Positions 50,720 through 59,675 are shown, counted from the first letter of the stretch. The stretch is 64,000 nucleotides of DNA from DASSUW01 sp963740605 (GCA_963740605.1 CAVUFC010000010.1:248001-312000); one strand, 5' to 3'. The notes: generated from the letters alone by a model not told the origin. Program-made: numbers and translations.

Positions 50720-51454
50720 GTGGAGGACCATGGGCCGCTGCGGCTGTTCATCAGCGAGAGCGTCCCGTGGCCCTACTACGCGCGGCCGGCCGGCGGCGAC
50801 ATCACGGCCGAGGATGTGCGGACGATGCGCCGCCGCCAGTGGGAGCTCGGCATCCCGGAGACGTTCGAGTGGATCGTCGACCTCGCGCCGACGCTCTCAG
50901 CGGCCGCGCGCGAGGCCGGCCTCGACGTCGATGAGCTGCCGCTGATGGCGCTCGACCGGCCGCTCGAGGCACCGGCCGTCGGCGCCCGGCTGCGCCGACT
51001 CGAGCCCGACGACCCGACGCTCGCCCCCTCGCGCGCGGTCGCCGACATCGCGTTCGGCGCACCCGGCACCACGCGCGGCGAAGCCGGGCCGCGCGAGCGC
51101 GACGACGCGATCGCCAACTTCCCCGAGGCGCGACTCGAGGCGGTGCGGGCGCGGATGGCCTCCGGGCTCACCGTCACGATCGTCGCCGAGGACGACGACG
51201 GGGTGCTCGCGGTCGGCAGCCACCAGCCCGTGGCGGGTGTCACCGAGGTCGTCGGGGTCGGGACGCTCCCGTCCGCCCGCCGGCGCGGGCTCGGCGCGGC
51301 GGTGACCGCCGCGCTGGTCGCCGACGCCCGCCGTGGCGGGGCCGCGATCGTCTTCCTGTCGGCCGGCAGCGAGGACGTCGCGCGGATGTACGGCCGGCTC
51401 GGGTTCGAACGCGTCGGCACGGCCGGGCTCGCCCAGCCGCGCGTGTCAAGCTGA
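50720..51454 (+). CDS. GNAT family N-acetyltransferase
   Basis: About 244 aa from GTG 50720. The C-terminal 70 residues are a GNAT fold: VVGVGTLPSARRRGLGAAVTAALVADARRGGAAIVFLSAG contains the acetyl-CoA loop (RRGLG), and MYGRLGFERVGTAG ends it. The N-terminal 120 residues are less clear. The conserved sequence seems to begin earlier (DIERYYDAVPRAA), reaching back to the duplicated block, but there is no ATG/GTG there; a CTG at 50669 is possible. The acceptor is unknown. Confidence 0.75.
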   Translation: MEDHGPLRLFISESVPWPYYARPAGGDITAEDVRTMRRRQWELGIPETFEWIVDLAPTLSAAAREAGLDVDELPLMALDRPLEAPAVGARLRRLEPDDPTLAPSRAVADIAFGAPGTTRGEAGPRERDDAIANFPEARLEAVRARMASGLTVTIVAEDDDGVLAVGSHQPVAGVTEVVGVGTLPSARRRGLGAAVTAALVADARRGGAAIVFLSAGSEDVARMYGRLGFERVGTAGLAQPRVSS

Positions 51455-51458
51455 GCGT

Positions 51459-52379
51459 GTGACCCGTAGCCTCACCGGACGGCCGGGCGCCGTCGCGGTT
51501 GCGGGCGCTCTGACGATCGCGTTTTCGGCGATCCTCGTGAAGCTCGCCGACGTCGAGCCGGCGACCGCGGCGATCTTCCGCTGCCTGTACGCGCTGCCGG
51601 TGCTCGGGTTGATCGCGTGGCTCGAGGATCGCCGCTACGGCGCGCGGCCGCTGCGGGACCGGAGGCTGGCGATCCCCGCCGGCATCTTCTTCGCCGCCGA
51701 CCTGATCTTCTGGCACCACGCGATCGCCGACGTCGGCGCCGGACTGGCGACGGTGCTCGGCAACACCCAGGTGATCGTCGTGCCGTTCGTCGCCTGGCTC
51801 GTGCTCGGCGAGCGCGTGTCGGTGCGCCTGCTCGCCGCGCTGCCGCTCGTGTGCGCCGGCGTCGTGCTGATCTCGGGCGTACTCGAGACCGGCGCCTACG
51901 GTGACCATCCCATGCGCGGCGTCGTGTACGGCCTGCTCACCGGCCTGAGCTACGCCGGCTTCATCCTCGTGCTGCGCCAGGCGGGCGCCGACCTGCGCCG
52001 CCCGGCCGGCCCACTGTTCGACGCGACCGCGGTCGCCACCGTCGCGGCGGTGATCGCCGGGCTGGCGGTCGGGGAGGCCGACCTCGTCCCGACCTGGCCC
52101 GCCCACGGCTGGCTGCTCGTGCTCGCGCTCAGCTCGCAGGTGCTCGGCTGGCTGCTGATCACGGTCTCGCTGCCGCGGCTCCCCGCCGCGCTGACCTCGG
52201 TGACGCTGACGATCCAGCCGGTCGGCTCGGTGTTCCTTGGCGTGATCCTGCTCGGCGAGGAGCCGAGCCTGCTGCAGCTCGCCGGCGTCGTCTGCATCGT
52301 CACCGGACTGGTGGCGATCGCTCTCCGCCGCCGCGTAGGATCACTGCATGAGCGTGCCGCCCGCCCTGCACGAGCTTGA
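51459..52379 (+). CDS. EamA/DMT family transporter
   Basis: 306 aa with ten membrane segments in two EamA repeats: AVAGALTIAFSAILVKLADVEPATAAIFRCLYALPVL in the first and LLTGLSYAGFILVLRQAG in the second. The FWHHAIADVGAGLATVLGNTQVIVVP stretch is typical. These carry small polar metabolites, often outward. GTG 51459 starts four bases after the GNAT stop, so the genes are probably linked. The last 32 bp overlap the BlaI gene. Confidence 0.85.
   Translation: MTRSLTGRPGAVAVAGALTIAFSAILVKLADVEPATAAIFRCLYALPVLGLIAWLEDRRYGARPLRDRRLAIPAGIFFAADLIFWHHAIADVGAGLATVLGNTQVIVVPFVAWLVLGERVSVRLLAALPLVCAGVVLISGVLETGAYGDHPMRGVVYGLLTGLSYAGFILVLRQAGADLRRPAGPLFDATAVATVAAVIAGLAVGEADLVPTWPAHGWLLVLALSSQVLGWLLITVSLPRLPAALTSVTLTIQPVGSVFLGVILLGEEPSLLQLAGVVCIVTGLVAIALRRRVGSLHERAARPARA
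52336..52341 (+). promoter_or_regulatory. Leaderless -10 element of the BlaI-like gene
   Basis: TAGGAT ends 6 nt before the ATG at 52348 and lies within the end of the EamA gene. Confidence 0.45.
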
Positions 52380-52725
52380 GGCCGAGATCATGGAGGAGGT
52401 CTGGCGGCGCGGCGAGTGCAACGTCCGCGAGGTCCTCGACGCGCTCAACGCCCGCAACGACACGCGGCGCGCCTACACAACGGTGATGACCGTGATGCAC
52501 CGGCTCGACCACAAGGGCCTGCTCCGCCGCGAGCGGCGCGGTCGCTTCGACGTCTATGTGGCGACGCTCACCCGCGACTACTATGCCCGGGCGCGCGCGA
52601 GCGAGGAGGTCGGCGCCATCGTCGACGAGTACGGCGACCTCGCACTTGCGCACTTCGCCCGCCACATGTCCAAGCTCGATCCCAAGCGCCGGGAGCAGAT
52701 CCGGAGGCTCGCGCGCGGTGCGTGA
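52348..52725 (+). CDS. BlaI/MecI/CopY family repressor
   Basis: 125 aa. LHELEAEIMEEVWRRGECNVREVLDALN and AYTTVMTVMHRLDHKGLLRRERRGRFDVY are the winged helix, with the YTTVMTVMHRL recognition helix typical of BlaI/MecI. The rest (YARARASEEVGAIVDEYGDLALAHF) is the dimerisation helix region. Its ATG lies within the EamA gene and has TAGGAT 6 nt before it. The M56-type gene overlaps its end by 8 bp, the usual BlaI-BlaR pair; no beta-lactamase gene is near. Confidence 0.87.
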   Translation: MSVPPALHELEAEIMEEVWRRGECNVREVLDALNARNDTRRAYTTVMTVMHRLDHKGLLRRERRGRFDVYVATLTRDYYARARASEEVGAIVDEYGDLALAHFARHMSKLDPKRREQIRRLARGA

Positions 52726-53566
52726 CGCGCGCTCGGTGAGGCGGGCGCAACTGGCCGTCGCCACGCTCGGCGTGACGGCAGTCCTACTGGTCATCGCGAT
52801 CGCCTACGACGCGCTGCGCTTCCACGGCCTCGCCGCCGAGCCGCACATGGCGATCGCGCTGCTCGATGCGCTGGTGATCGCGCGCGCGACCCTGTCGCTG
52901 GTGCGCGCGCTCCGCGGACAGCGCACGTTCCTGCGCCGCCTGCCGGTCCTGGGCGAGATTGTCGTGCACGGGCATGCGGTGCGCGTCGTGCCTGGGCGCA
53001 GCGGCGTGTTCTGCGCCGGTCTGCTGCGTCCCGCGGTGTACGTCACCGAGGGCACGCTCCGCGCCGGGCGGTCCGCCGAGCTGTGCGCGATCCTCGCGCA
53101 CGAGGAGCACCACCGGACCCGCCGCGATCCGCTGCGGCTCCTGTGCGCGCGGGTCGTCGCCGACGCGCTACGGCCGCTGCCTCCCTTCGCGTCGCTCGCC
53201 GACCGCCAGGCGGCGCTGGCCGAGCTGGCCGCCGACGCAGCGAGCGTGAAGGCGCTCGGCGACGTCAAGCCGCTGGCCTCCGCGCTCGCGCGGTTCGACG
53301 CGAGCGACGAACCCGGTACGGGCGTCGCGCCCGAGCGGGTCGACCAGCTCACCGGCCTGCTGCGCGCCGCGACGATTCCCTCCGCGCTGCTCGTCGCCGC
53401 CGGGTTCGCGCTCGGCGCGATCGTCGCCGCGGTCGCGGGAATGCTGGTCGCGGAATGGCACCTCGACGTGACGCTGTCGGTGCCGCTCGAGGTCGCGGCA
53501 CTGATCGCGGCCTGCGCGCCGGCCGCGGTCGCGGCTCGTCGGGGTGCGGCCTGCCTCCGTCCGTGA
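52718..53566 (+). CDS. M56 family (BlaR1-type) membrane metallopeptidase
   Basis: 282 aa from GTG 52718. The catalytic sequence is ILAHEEHHRTRRDPLRLL (HExxH, with later DRQAALAELAADAASV as the third-ligand region). Hydrophobic helices flank it (LGVTAVLLVIAIAYDAL; ATIPSALLVAAGFALGAIVAAVAGMLV; VPLEVAALIAACAPAAVAA). Unlike BlaR1 there is no penicillin-binding sensor domain. It probably cleaves the BlaI-type repressor coded just upstream when membrane conditions change. The signal is unknown. Confidence 0.82.
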   Translation: MRDARSVRRAQLAVATLGVTAVLLVIAIAYDALRFHGLAAEPHMAIALLDALVIARATLSLVRALRGQRTFLRRLPVLGEIVVHGHAVRVVPGRSGVFCAGLLRPAVYVTEGTLRAGRSAELCAILAHEEHHRTRRDPLRLLCARVVADALRPLPPFASLADRQAALAELAADAASVKALGDVKPLASALARFDASDEPGTGVAPERVDQLTGLLRAATIPSALLVAAGFALGAIVAAVAGMLVAEWHLDVTLSVPLEVAALIAACAPAAVAARRGAACLRP

Positions 53567-53570
53567 CGCG

Positions 53571-55214
53571 TCAGGCGGCGACCGGCGTCTCGATCGGAGG
53601 CGGGTCCTTCGCGGCTTGGGCTCCCGGCTGCACCGTTGGGATGCCGCGGGTGACGAGCAGGGCAAGCAGGCTGAGCAGCGCGAGCACAGCGAGGGCCGAG
53701 CGCAGCCCGGCGATGCGCGCATCGGCGTTCTCCTTCGCGACGGCGTCGGCCGTGTCGGCCGGCACCCCCGCGTCGTCGAGCGCCGCGCGCAGGTCCTTGT
53801 CGGACACGAACGGCACGCCGGTAGCGAGCTGAGTCTGCGCGTTGACGGCGAGGTTGTCGGGGACCGCCGGGTTGTTCTGAATCCCGGTGAAGAACGCTGC
53901 GGTGAGTGCGGAGATGAGGATCGCGCCGGCCAGCGCGGTGCCGAGCGATGCGCCGAGCTGCGTCCCCGTGTTCTGCACGCCCCCGACCTCGCCGCTCTGC
54001 TCGTCCGACACCGCGGACACGGTCACGCTCCCCAACTGGGAGGCCATCGCGCCGAGCCCGGATCCGATCAGCAGCAGCGGCCCGGTGATGATCTCGGGCC
54101 CGGCGCCGCTGTCGAGCAGGCTGACGAGCAGCAGCAGACCGGCGAACAGCAGCAGGAAGCCGGCGTTGACCACGCGCCGCGGGTTGGCGTCGGGCGCGAG
54201 CTTGGGCACCCCGGCGGCGAACAGCAGCAGCGTGAGCGACAGCGGGAGCAGCCGCACGCCGGTCTCCATCGCAGACAGTCCGAGCGCAACCGACAGGAAC
54301 AGCGGCACGACGAAGAACGTCCCGGCCTGCACGAGGAACATGAACAGGAACGACAGCACCCCGGAGCGCACCTGGATGTTCCGGAGCAGCTCGGGATTGA
54401 GCAGCGCGCTCTCGCCCCGCTCGAGACGCAGCCCCTCCCAGCGCAGGAACAGCGCCACCACGACGCCGCCGCCGAGCAGAAGCCAGATCACCGGAGAGAG
54501 CCCGATCCACTCCGGTGCCTCCGGCTTGGGCTGCACGACACCCCAGGTGCCGGACTTCAGGATGCCGAACACGATCAGCGCAAGGCCCGTTGACGACAGC
54601 GTCGTGCCGACCAGATCGAGCTTCACGCCCTCCTCGGGCGGCGTGTCGTTCACGCGGCGGCCGAACAGCAGGATCACCGCCACGATCAGCACCTCGCCGG
54701 CGAAGACCCACCGCCACGACGCGTAGGTCGTGAAGAAGCCGCCGATCAGCGGTCCGAGCGCGGCGGCGATCGCGCCCGCGGCGGCGACCAATCCGTAGGC
54801 GCGCGGGCGCTCGGGCTTGCCGAAGTTCGATGCGACGAGCGCCACGATCGCGGGCATGATCAGCACCGCGCCCAATCCCTCCAGGCCCGACCAGCCGATC
54901 ATCAGCACCGTCAGGTTCGGCGACAGCGCGGTCGTCAACGACCCGCAGGCGTACACCACGCAGCCGATCGCGAACGCGCGCTTGCGTCCGAGAAGCTCAC
55001 CGACCTTTCCGCCGGTGATCATCAGCGACGCCATCACCAGCGTGTACAGCGTGATCGCCGTCTGAATCCCGGTCACGGTCGTGTCGAGATCCTTGGCGAC
55101 GGTTGCGATCGCCGTGTTCATGACCGTCGTGTCCAGGGCCATCACGAACTGGCCCGCCGCGAGAGTCACCAGCACGACCCCACCGGCAGCTGCGGCCCGC
55201 TCCGTCGTTGTCAT
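53571..55214 (-). CDS. DHA2-family MFS drug transporter
   Basis: 547 aa, 14 membrane segments. VMALDTTVMNTAIATVAKDL is the DHA2 motif C-like start (LDTTVVNVALP pattern); GKVGELLGRKRAFAIG is the MFS loop and SQLGSVTVSAVSDEQSGEVGGVQNTGTQLGASLG is the late DHA2 block. These export drugs and lipids by proton antiport. The start ATG 55214 has a GAGGAGG ribosome site. Convergent with the M56 gene, 4 bp apart. Confidence 0.88.
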   Translation of the reverse strand: MTTTERAAAAGGVVLVTLAAGQFVMALDTTVMNTAIATVAKDLDTTVTGIQTAITLYTLVMASLMITGGKVGELLGRKRAFAIGCVVYACGSLTTALSPNLTVLMIGWSGLEGLGAVLIMPAIVALVASNFGKPERPRAYGLVAAAGAIAAALGPLIGGFFTTYASWRWVFAGEVLIVAVILLFGRRVNDTPPEEGVKLDLVGTTLSSTGLALIVFGILKSGTWGVVQPKPEAPEWIGLSPVIWLLLGGGVVVALFLRWEGLRLERGESALLNPELLRNIQVRSGVLSFLFMFLVQAGTFFVVPLFLSVALGLSAMETGVRLLPLSLTLLLFAAGVPKLAPDANPRRVVNAGFLLLFAGLLLLVSLLDSGAGPEIITGPLLLIGSGLGAMASQLGSVTVSAVSDEQSGEVGGVQNTGTQLGASLGTALAGAILISALTAAFFTGIQNNPAVPDNLAVNAQTQLATGVPFVSDKDLRAALDDAGVPADTADAVAKENADARIAGLRSALAVLALLSLLALLVTRGIPTVQPGAQAAKDPPPIETPVAA

Positions 55215-55382
55215 CGCTTTCCGGCCTCCTCTCGACCTCACGCGCCCTGCCGAGAGCACGCGAACCAGACCGCCGTGATCCTCGCGCAGCCGCGATCGCG
55301 CGCCCACCGGGCGAGCACCACATTGCGGTTGGTGCACGCCCGGGGCTGGCGCGGACCGGCGTCGCCGCGGGAGAATCTGCGT

Positions 55383-56786
55383 GTGGCACCGGTGGTCGCC
55401 CCGGAGATGTACGAGCAATCCAGCTGGGAAGCGTGGTGGCGCGACGACGCGAGCGCCGCGCGCGAGGCCCGCGAGCGTGCGTACAGGCTGTACCGGGGCG
55501 GCGGCGATCTCGCGGGCGCCGCCCGGATGGCGATCTGGATCGCCGCCGACGCGCTCGACTTCGACGGCGCCCTTGCGGTCGCGAACGGGTGGCTGAAGCG
55601 GGCAGACCGGCTGCTCGACGGACACGAGCCGTGTCCGGAGCACGGATGGCTGGCCTTCCACGAGGGCTACATCGCGCTCCGCCGCGGTGACGGCGAGGCC
55701 GCGCAGGCGCTCGGTGTCGCCACCGCGGCGTGCGGACGCCGGTTCGGCGTGGCCGACCTCGAGATGCTCGGTCTCGCGCTCGAGGGCGCGACGCTCGTCG
55801 CCGACGCGCGCGTGGCCGAGGGCATGGACCGCCTCGACGAGGCGACCGCGCTGGCGCTCGAGGGCGATGCCGCGATCCCGATCGCGGCGGCGTGGACCTG
55901 CTGCTTCCTCGTCACCGCGTGCGCGGCGGTGCTCGACTTCGAACGCGCCGCAGCGTGGTGTGACCGCATCGCCGAGTTCGCCGACCGTTACGGCAGCCGT
56001 TACATGCTCGCCTTCTGCCGGGCCGAGTACGGAGAGGTGCACCTGTGGCGGGGGGAGTGGGACGAGGCCGAGGCGCTGCTGGAGGCGTCGGTCGCGGACT
56101 TCATGGCATCGCGGCCGGCGATGGTCGGCGGCCCGCTCGGGGTGCTCGCCGAACTGCGCCGCCGGCAGGGCCGCGCTGCCGACGCGGCGATCCTGCTCGA
56201 CCGCCTCGGCGAATCTGCGAGCGCGCTCCTGTGCCGCGCCCGGATGGCGCTCGACCGAGGCGACACCGGCGCGGCGGTCGAGCTGCTGGAGCGCCGGCTG
56301 CGGCAGGCACGCCCCCTCGCGCGCGTTCCCGCGCTCGAGCTGCTGGCGCGCGCGCAGACCGCGCGCGGCGCGATGGACGAGGCCGCCGCCCACGTCGCCG
56401 CACTGCGCGAGCTCGAACAACGCGTGGGCACGGCCGCGATGCACGCGTGCGCCGACCGCGCCGAGGGGGTCCTCGCCGTGGCCCGGGGCGACCGCGACCG
56501 CGGCCGGCACCTGCTGGAGGACGCGCTCGGGCGGTTCCAGGCGTGCGGAGGCGCCTACGAGGTCTCCGAGACGCGACTCGCTCTCGCGCCGCAGATCGGC
56601 GAGATCACTCCGCGCGAGCGCGACGTGCTGCGGCTCGTCGCCGAAGGGCTCACGAACCAGCAGATCGCCGAGCGGCTGGTCGTCAGCGAGCACACCGTGC
56701 ACCGCCACGTGACGAACATCCTGCGCAAGCTCGACCTCCCTTCGCGCGCCGCCGCGGCGGCGCATGCGGTGCGCGCCGGCATATAG
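55383..56786 (+). CDS. LuxR-family regulator with helical (TPR-like) sensor domain
   Basis: 467 aa from GTG 55383 (an ATG at 55407, MYEQSSWEAWWRDD, is an alternative). Residues 15-390 are helix-turn-helix repeats like those of MalT/TPR regulators (AREARERAYRLYRGGGDLAGA, EGYIALRRGDGEAAQALGVA). The end, TPRERDVLRLVAEGLTNQQIAERLVVSEHTVHRHVTNILRKLDLPSR, is a full LuxR helix-turn-helix. No Walker ATPase is seen. It probably reads a signal through the helical domain. The methyltransferase follows on the same strand. Confidence 0.87.
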   Translation: MAPVVAPEMYEQSSWEAWWRDDASAAREARERAYRLYRGGGDLAGAARMAIWIAADALDFDGALAVANGWLKRADRLLDGHEPCPEHGWLAFHEGYIALRRGDGEAAQALGVATAACGRRFGVADLEMLGLALEGATLVADARVAEGMDRLDEATALALEGDAAIPIAAAWTCCFLVTACAAVLDFERAAAWCDRIAEFADRYGSRYMLAFCRAEYGEVHLWRGEWDEAEALLEASVADFMASRPAMVGGPLGVLAELRRRQGRAADAAILLDRLGESASALLCRARMALDRGDTGAAVELLERRLRQARPLARVPALELLARAQTARGAMDEAAAHVAALRELEQRVGTAAMHACADRAEGVLAVARGDRDRGRHLLEDALGRFQACGGAYEVSETRLALAPQIGEITPRERDVLRLVAEGLTNQQIAERLVVSEHTVHRHVTNILRKLDLPSRAAAAAHAVRAGI

Positions 56787-56821
56787 CCAGATCTGGCGAA
56801 GTCACGGCGGCGCGGCGCCAG

Positions 56822-56827
56822 TAGCGT
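56822..56827 (+). promoter_or_regulatory. Leaderless -10 element of the methyltransferase gene
   Basis: TAGCGT ends 7 nt before the ATG at 56835. The same hexamer and gap precede fumC. Confidence 0.4.
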
Positions 56828-56834
56828 GACGAGC

Positions 56835-57584
56835 ATGACCAATCCCTGGGCCCTGGGCGACTACCACGAGTTTGCGACCACGATGGTGTGGGGTCTCGGT
56901 CCCGAACTGGTCAGCGCGTGCGCTATCGGCCGCGGGCAGCGCGTGCTCGATGTCGCGACCGGTTCCGGCAACGTCGCGCTGCGCGCCGCCGAGACGGGCG
57001 CCGACGTCGTCGCGCTCGACATCACGCCCGAGAGCCTCGCCGCAGGCCGCATCGAAGGCGACCGCCGAGGCCTGACGATCGACTGGGTCGAGGGCGACGC
57101 CCAGGACCTTCCATTCGCCGACGGGGAGTTCGACGTCGTCGCCTCGTCGGTCGGCGCGATGTTCGCGGCCGACCATGAGGCCGTCGCCGGCGAGCTCGTG
57201 CGCGTCTGCCGGCCGGGCGGCACGATCGGGATGATCAACTTCACGCCCGAAGGGCTGGCCGCCGAGTTCTTCGCGCTGTTCGGCGCGCCCACGACGCCGA
57301 CACTGTGGGGCAGCGAGGAGCACGTGCGCGAGCTGTTCGGCGATCGGGTGTCAGCGCTGGTGATGAATCGCCGGGTGCTGGTCGAGCGCCACGCCGACGG
57401 CCCCGAGGGATACGTCGAGTTCTACAAGCGCACATTCGGCCCGGTCGTCGCGACCTATGCGGCGGCGTCCGACCCCGCCGCGCTCGACCGCGACTTCCTC
57501 GATTTCGCTCGGCGGGCGAACCGCGGCTCGCCCGCCGAGTACCACTACGAGTACCTGCTTGTCACGGCGCGCCGCTCAGGGTGA
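56835..57584 (+). CDS. SAM-dependent methyltransferase (class I)
   Basis: 249 aa. GQRVLDVATGSGNVALRAAETGADVVALDIT is the SAM-binding motif I, EGDAQDLPFADGEFDVVASS motif II region and LVRVCRPGGTIGMIN motif III, as in ubiquinone/menaquinone-type (UbiE-like) methyltransferases. The acceptor is unknown. The start is ATG 56835 (GTG 56826 also in frame), chosen from the -10 box spacing. It overlaps the convergent pdxH gene by 9 bp. Confidence 0.85.
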   Translation: MTNPWALGDYHEFATTMVWGLGPELVSACAIGRGQRVLDVATGSGNVALRAAETGADVVALDITPESLAAGRIEGDRRGLTIDWVEGDAQDLPFADGEFDVVASSVGAMFAADHEAVAGELVRVCRPGGTIGMINFTPEGLAAEFFALFGAPTTPTLWGSEEHVRELFGDRVSALVMNRRVLVERHADGPEGYVEFYKRTFGPVVATYAAASDPAALDRDFLDFARRANRGSPAEYHYEYLLVTARRSG

Positions 57585-58196
57585 GAGCCGCTCGGCGCTC
57601 CAGCTGCCGTCGGGCTGGAGCAGGAAGTGCTCGCGGTCGTGCAGGCGATCGGCGCGTCCCTGCCACAGCTCGACCGCGTCCGGGCGGAGGCGAAAGCCGC
57701 CCCAGTAGCCGGGTCGCGGGACCTCGTCCGGGAACCGCTGCTCGACCTCGCGCACGCGCTCCTCGAGCTGCTCGCGGTCACGCAGCACGGTGCCCTGTGC
57801 CGACGCCCAGGCGCCGACCTGGGCACCGCGCGGCCGGCTGGCGAAGTAGGCGTCGGACTCATCGGCGGTCAGCCGCTCGACCGGGCCTTCGAGCCGCGCC
57901 GCGCGCTGCAGTTCCTGCCAGTAGAGCGTCGCCGCCGCGCGCGGGTTGGCGTCCAGCTCCCGGCCCTTGCGCGAGCCGTAGTTGGTGAAGAACTGGATCC
58001 CCTCGTCGTCGATCCCCTTGAGCAGCACGATCCGCACCGACGGCCGCCCGTCGGGCGTCGCGGTCGCGAGCGCCATGCGCTCGGCCTCGACGATCCCGGA
58101 GGCGGCCGCCTCCTCGAACCACTCGCGAACGAGCTGCAGCGGGTGAGGGTTGCCCGGCCGGGCATCCGGCCCGTCCTCTGATGAAGAAGCCACCAT
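57576..58196 (-). CDS. pdxH: Pyridoxamine 5'-phosphate oxidase
   Basis: 206 aa. MALATATPDGRPSVRIVLLKGIDDEGIQFFTNYGSRKGREL and RPRGAQVGAWASAQ are FMN/substrate regions, and RPGYWGGFRLRPDAVELWQGRADRLHDR is the C-terminal PdxH signature. It makes pyridoxal 5'-phosphate from the pyridoxamine or pyridoxine phosphate forms with FMN and oxygen. It is the last gene of an operon with the aldehyde dehydrogenase and the TPP enzyme, 9 bp after the former; PLP would serve transaminases of the same metabolism. Confidence 0.92.
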   Translation of the reverse strand: MVASSSEDGPDARPGNPHPLQLVREWFEEAAASGIVEAERMALATATPDGRPSVRIVLLKGIDDEGIQFFTNYGSRKGRELDANPRAAATLYWQELQRAARLEGPVERLTADESDAYFASRPRGAQVGAWASAQGTVLRDREQLEERVREVEQRFPDEVPRPGYWGGFRLRPDAVELWQGRADRLHDREHFLLQPDGSWSAERLSP

Positions 58197-58207
58197 CCGG
58201 GTGGCTT
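58187..58207 (-). promoter_or_regulatory. Intercistronic hairpin across the pdxH start
   Basis: AAGCCACC (58207-58200, minus strand) pairs with GGTGGCTT (58194-58187), 8 bp around a 5-nt loop. The dehydrogenase stop is in the 5' arm and the pdxH ATG (58196-58194) straddles the loop and 3' arm. Confidence 0.4.
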
Positions 58208-59675
58208 AGAGAGACATCGCGACGTACTTGATCGCCAGGTACTCCTCGATGCCCTCCGGGCCGCCCTCGCGCCCGAAGCCGGACGCCTTCACGCCGCCGA
58301 ACGGCGCCGCGGGGTTGGAGACGAGGCCCTGGTTGAGCCCGACCATGCCAGTCTGCAGCTTCTCGACCACGCGGAACGCGCGCTTGATGTCGCTCGTGTA
58401 GACGTAGGCGACCAGGCCGTACTCGGTGTCGTTGGCGGCGGCGATCGCGGCGTCCTCGTCGTCGAAGGAGATCACCGGGGCGACCGGGCCGAAGATCTCC
58501 TCCTTGAGCAGTCGCGCCTCGCCGGTGACGCCGCCGAGCACGGTCGGCTCGTAGAAGTAGCCGGCGCCGTCGCGCGACTGGCCGCCGACCAGCACCTGGG
58601 CGCCCTTCGCGGTCGCGTCGTCGACCAGCTCGGCGACCTTGGCGCGCTGCGTGCCGTCGATCAGCGGGCCGACCTTGACGTCGTCCTCGGTGCCGCGGCC
58701 GACCTTCATCTCGCCGAGTTTGGCCGCCAGCTTCTCGGCGAACTCGTCGGCCACCTTGTCAGACACGTGAAAGCGGTTGGCGGCCGTGCACGCCTCGCCG
58801 ATGTTGCGCATCTTGGCGATCACCGCGCCCTCGACGGCGGCATCGACGTCGGCGTCCGGGAAGACGATGAACGGCGCGTTGCCGCCGAGCTCCATCGACG
58901 TCCGCAGCAGGCCCTCGGCCGACTGCTCGACGAGCTTGCGGCCGACCTCGGTCGAGCCCGTGAACGTGAGCTTGCGCAGCCGCTGGTCGGAGATGATCGG
59001 CTTGGAGACCTCCGAGCTCGAGCTCGAGGTGATGACGTTGAGCACGCCCGGCGGCAGGCCGGCCTCCTCGAACAGCTTCACCAGCGCGAGCATCGACAGC
59101 GGCGTCTGCTGCGCGGGCTTGATAACCATCGTGCAGCCCGCGGCGACCGCCGGGCCGATCTTGCGGGTGCCCATCGCGGCCGGGAAGTTCCACGGCGTGA
59201 TCGCGTAACAGGGGCCGACCGGCTGCTTCATCGTGATCAGGCGCCCGACGCCGTTCGGCGCGGTCGCAAAGCGGCCCTCGATCCGGACGGCCTCCTCGGA
59301 GAACCAGCGCAGGAACTCGGCCGCGTAGGCGATCTCGGCCTTCGACTCGGCCAGCGGCTTGCCCATCTCGAGCGTCATCAGCAGCGCCAGCTCATCCGAG
59401 CGCTCGGCCATCGCCTCGAACACGCGCCGGAGGATCTCCCCGCGCTCGCGCGGCGGGTGCTGCGCCCACTCGTCCTGCGCGGCCACGCACGCGTCGAGCG
59501 CGGCGACGGCGTCGTCGGCCGTCGCGTTGGCGACCTCGACTAGCGTCCCGCCGCTCGACGGGTCCTCGACCGCGAGCGTTTCGCCGCCCGCGGCATCCCG
59601 CCACTCGCCACCGATGTACAGCTGCGTGGGTGCGGCCTCGACGGCCGTCGTCTCTCTGTCGGCTGTGATGCTCAT
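58206..59675 (-). CDS. NAD(P)-dependent succinate-semialdehyde-type aldehyde dehydrogenase
   Basis: 489 aa. TPWNFPAAMGTRKIGPAVAAGCTMVIKPAQQTPL (Asn and Lys of the coenzyme site), FTGSTEVGRKLVE, MELGGNAPFIVF (general-base Glu) and IGEACTAANRFHV (catalytic Cys) are in order, and EIFGPVAPV and NxxxYGLVAYV follow. This combination is that of GabD-like succinate-semialdehyde dehydrogenases, which oxidise succinate semialdehyde to succinate. The ATG overlaps the stop of the TPP enzyme gene by 4 bp. The substrate is inferred from family and context. Confidence 0.85.
   Translation of the reverse strand: MSITADRETTAVEAAPTQLYIGGEWRDAAGGETLAVEDPSSGGTLVEVANATADDAVAALDACVAAQDEWAQHPPRERGEILRRVFEAMAERSDELALLMTLEMGKPLAESKAEIAYAAEFLRWFSEEAVRIEGRFATAPNGVGRLITMKQPVGPCYAITPWNFPAAMGTRKIGPAVAAGCTMVIKPAQQTPLSMLALVKLFEEAGLPPGVLNVITSSSSSEVSKPIISDQRLRKLTFTGSTEVGRKLVEQSAEGLLRTSMELGGNAPFIVFPDADVDAAVEGAVIAKMRNIGEACTAANRFHVSDKVADEFAEKLAAKLGEMKVGRGTEDDVKVGPLIDGTQRAKVAELVDDATAKGAQVLVGGQSRDGAGYFYEPTVLGGVTGEARLLKEEIFGPVAPVISFDDEDAAIAAANDTEYGLVAYVYTSDIKRAFRVVEKLQTGMVGLNQGLVSNPAAPFGGVKASGFGREGGPEGIEEYLAIKYVAMSL

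Noticed and set aside
53571..56765. Minus-strand frame extending the DHA2 transporter by 500 codons upstream
   Set aside because: The transporter starts at ATG 55214 with a good ribosome site; the extension is the antisense of the LuxR-family gene.
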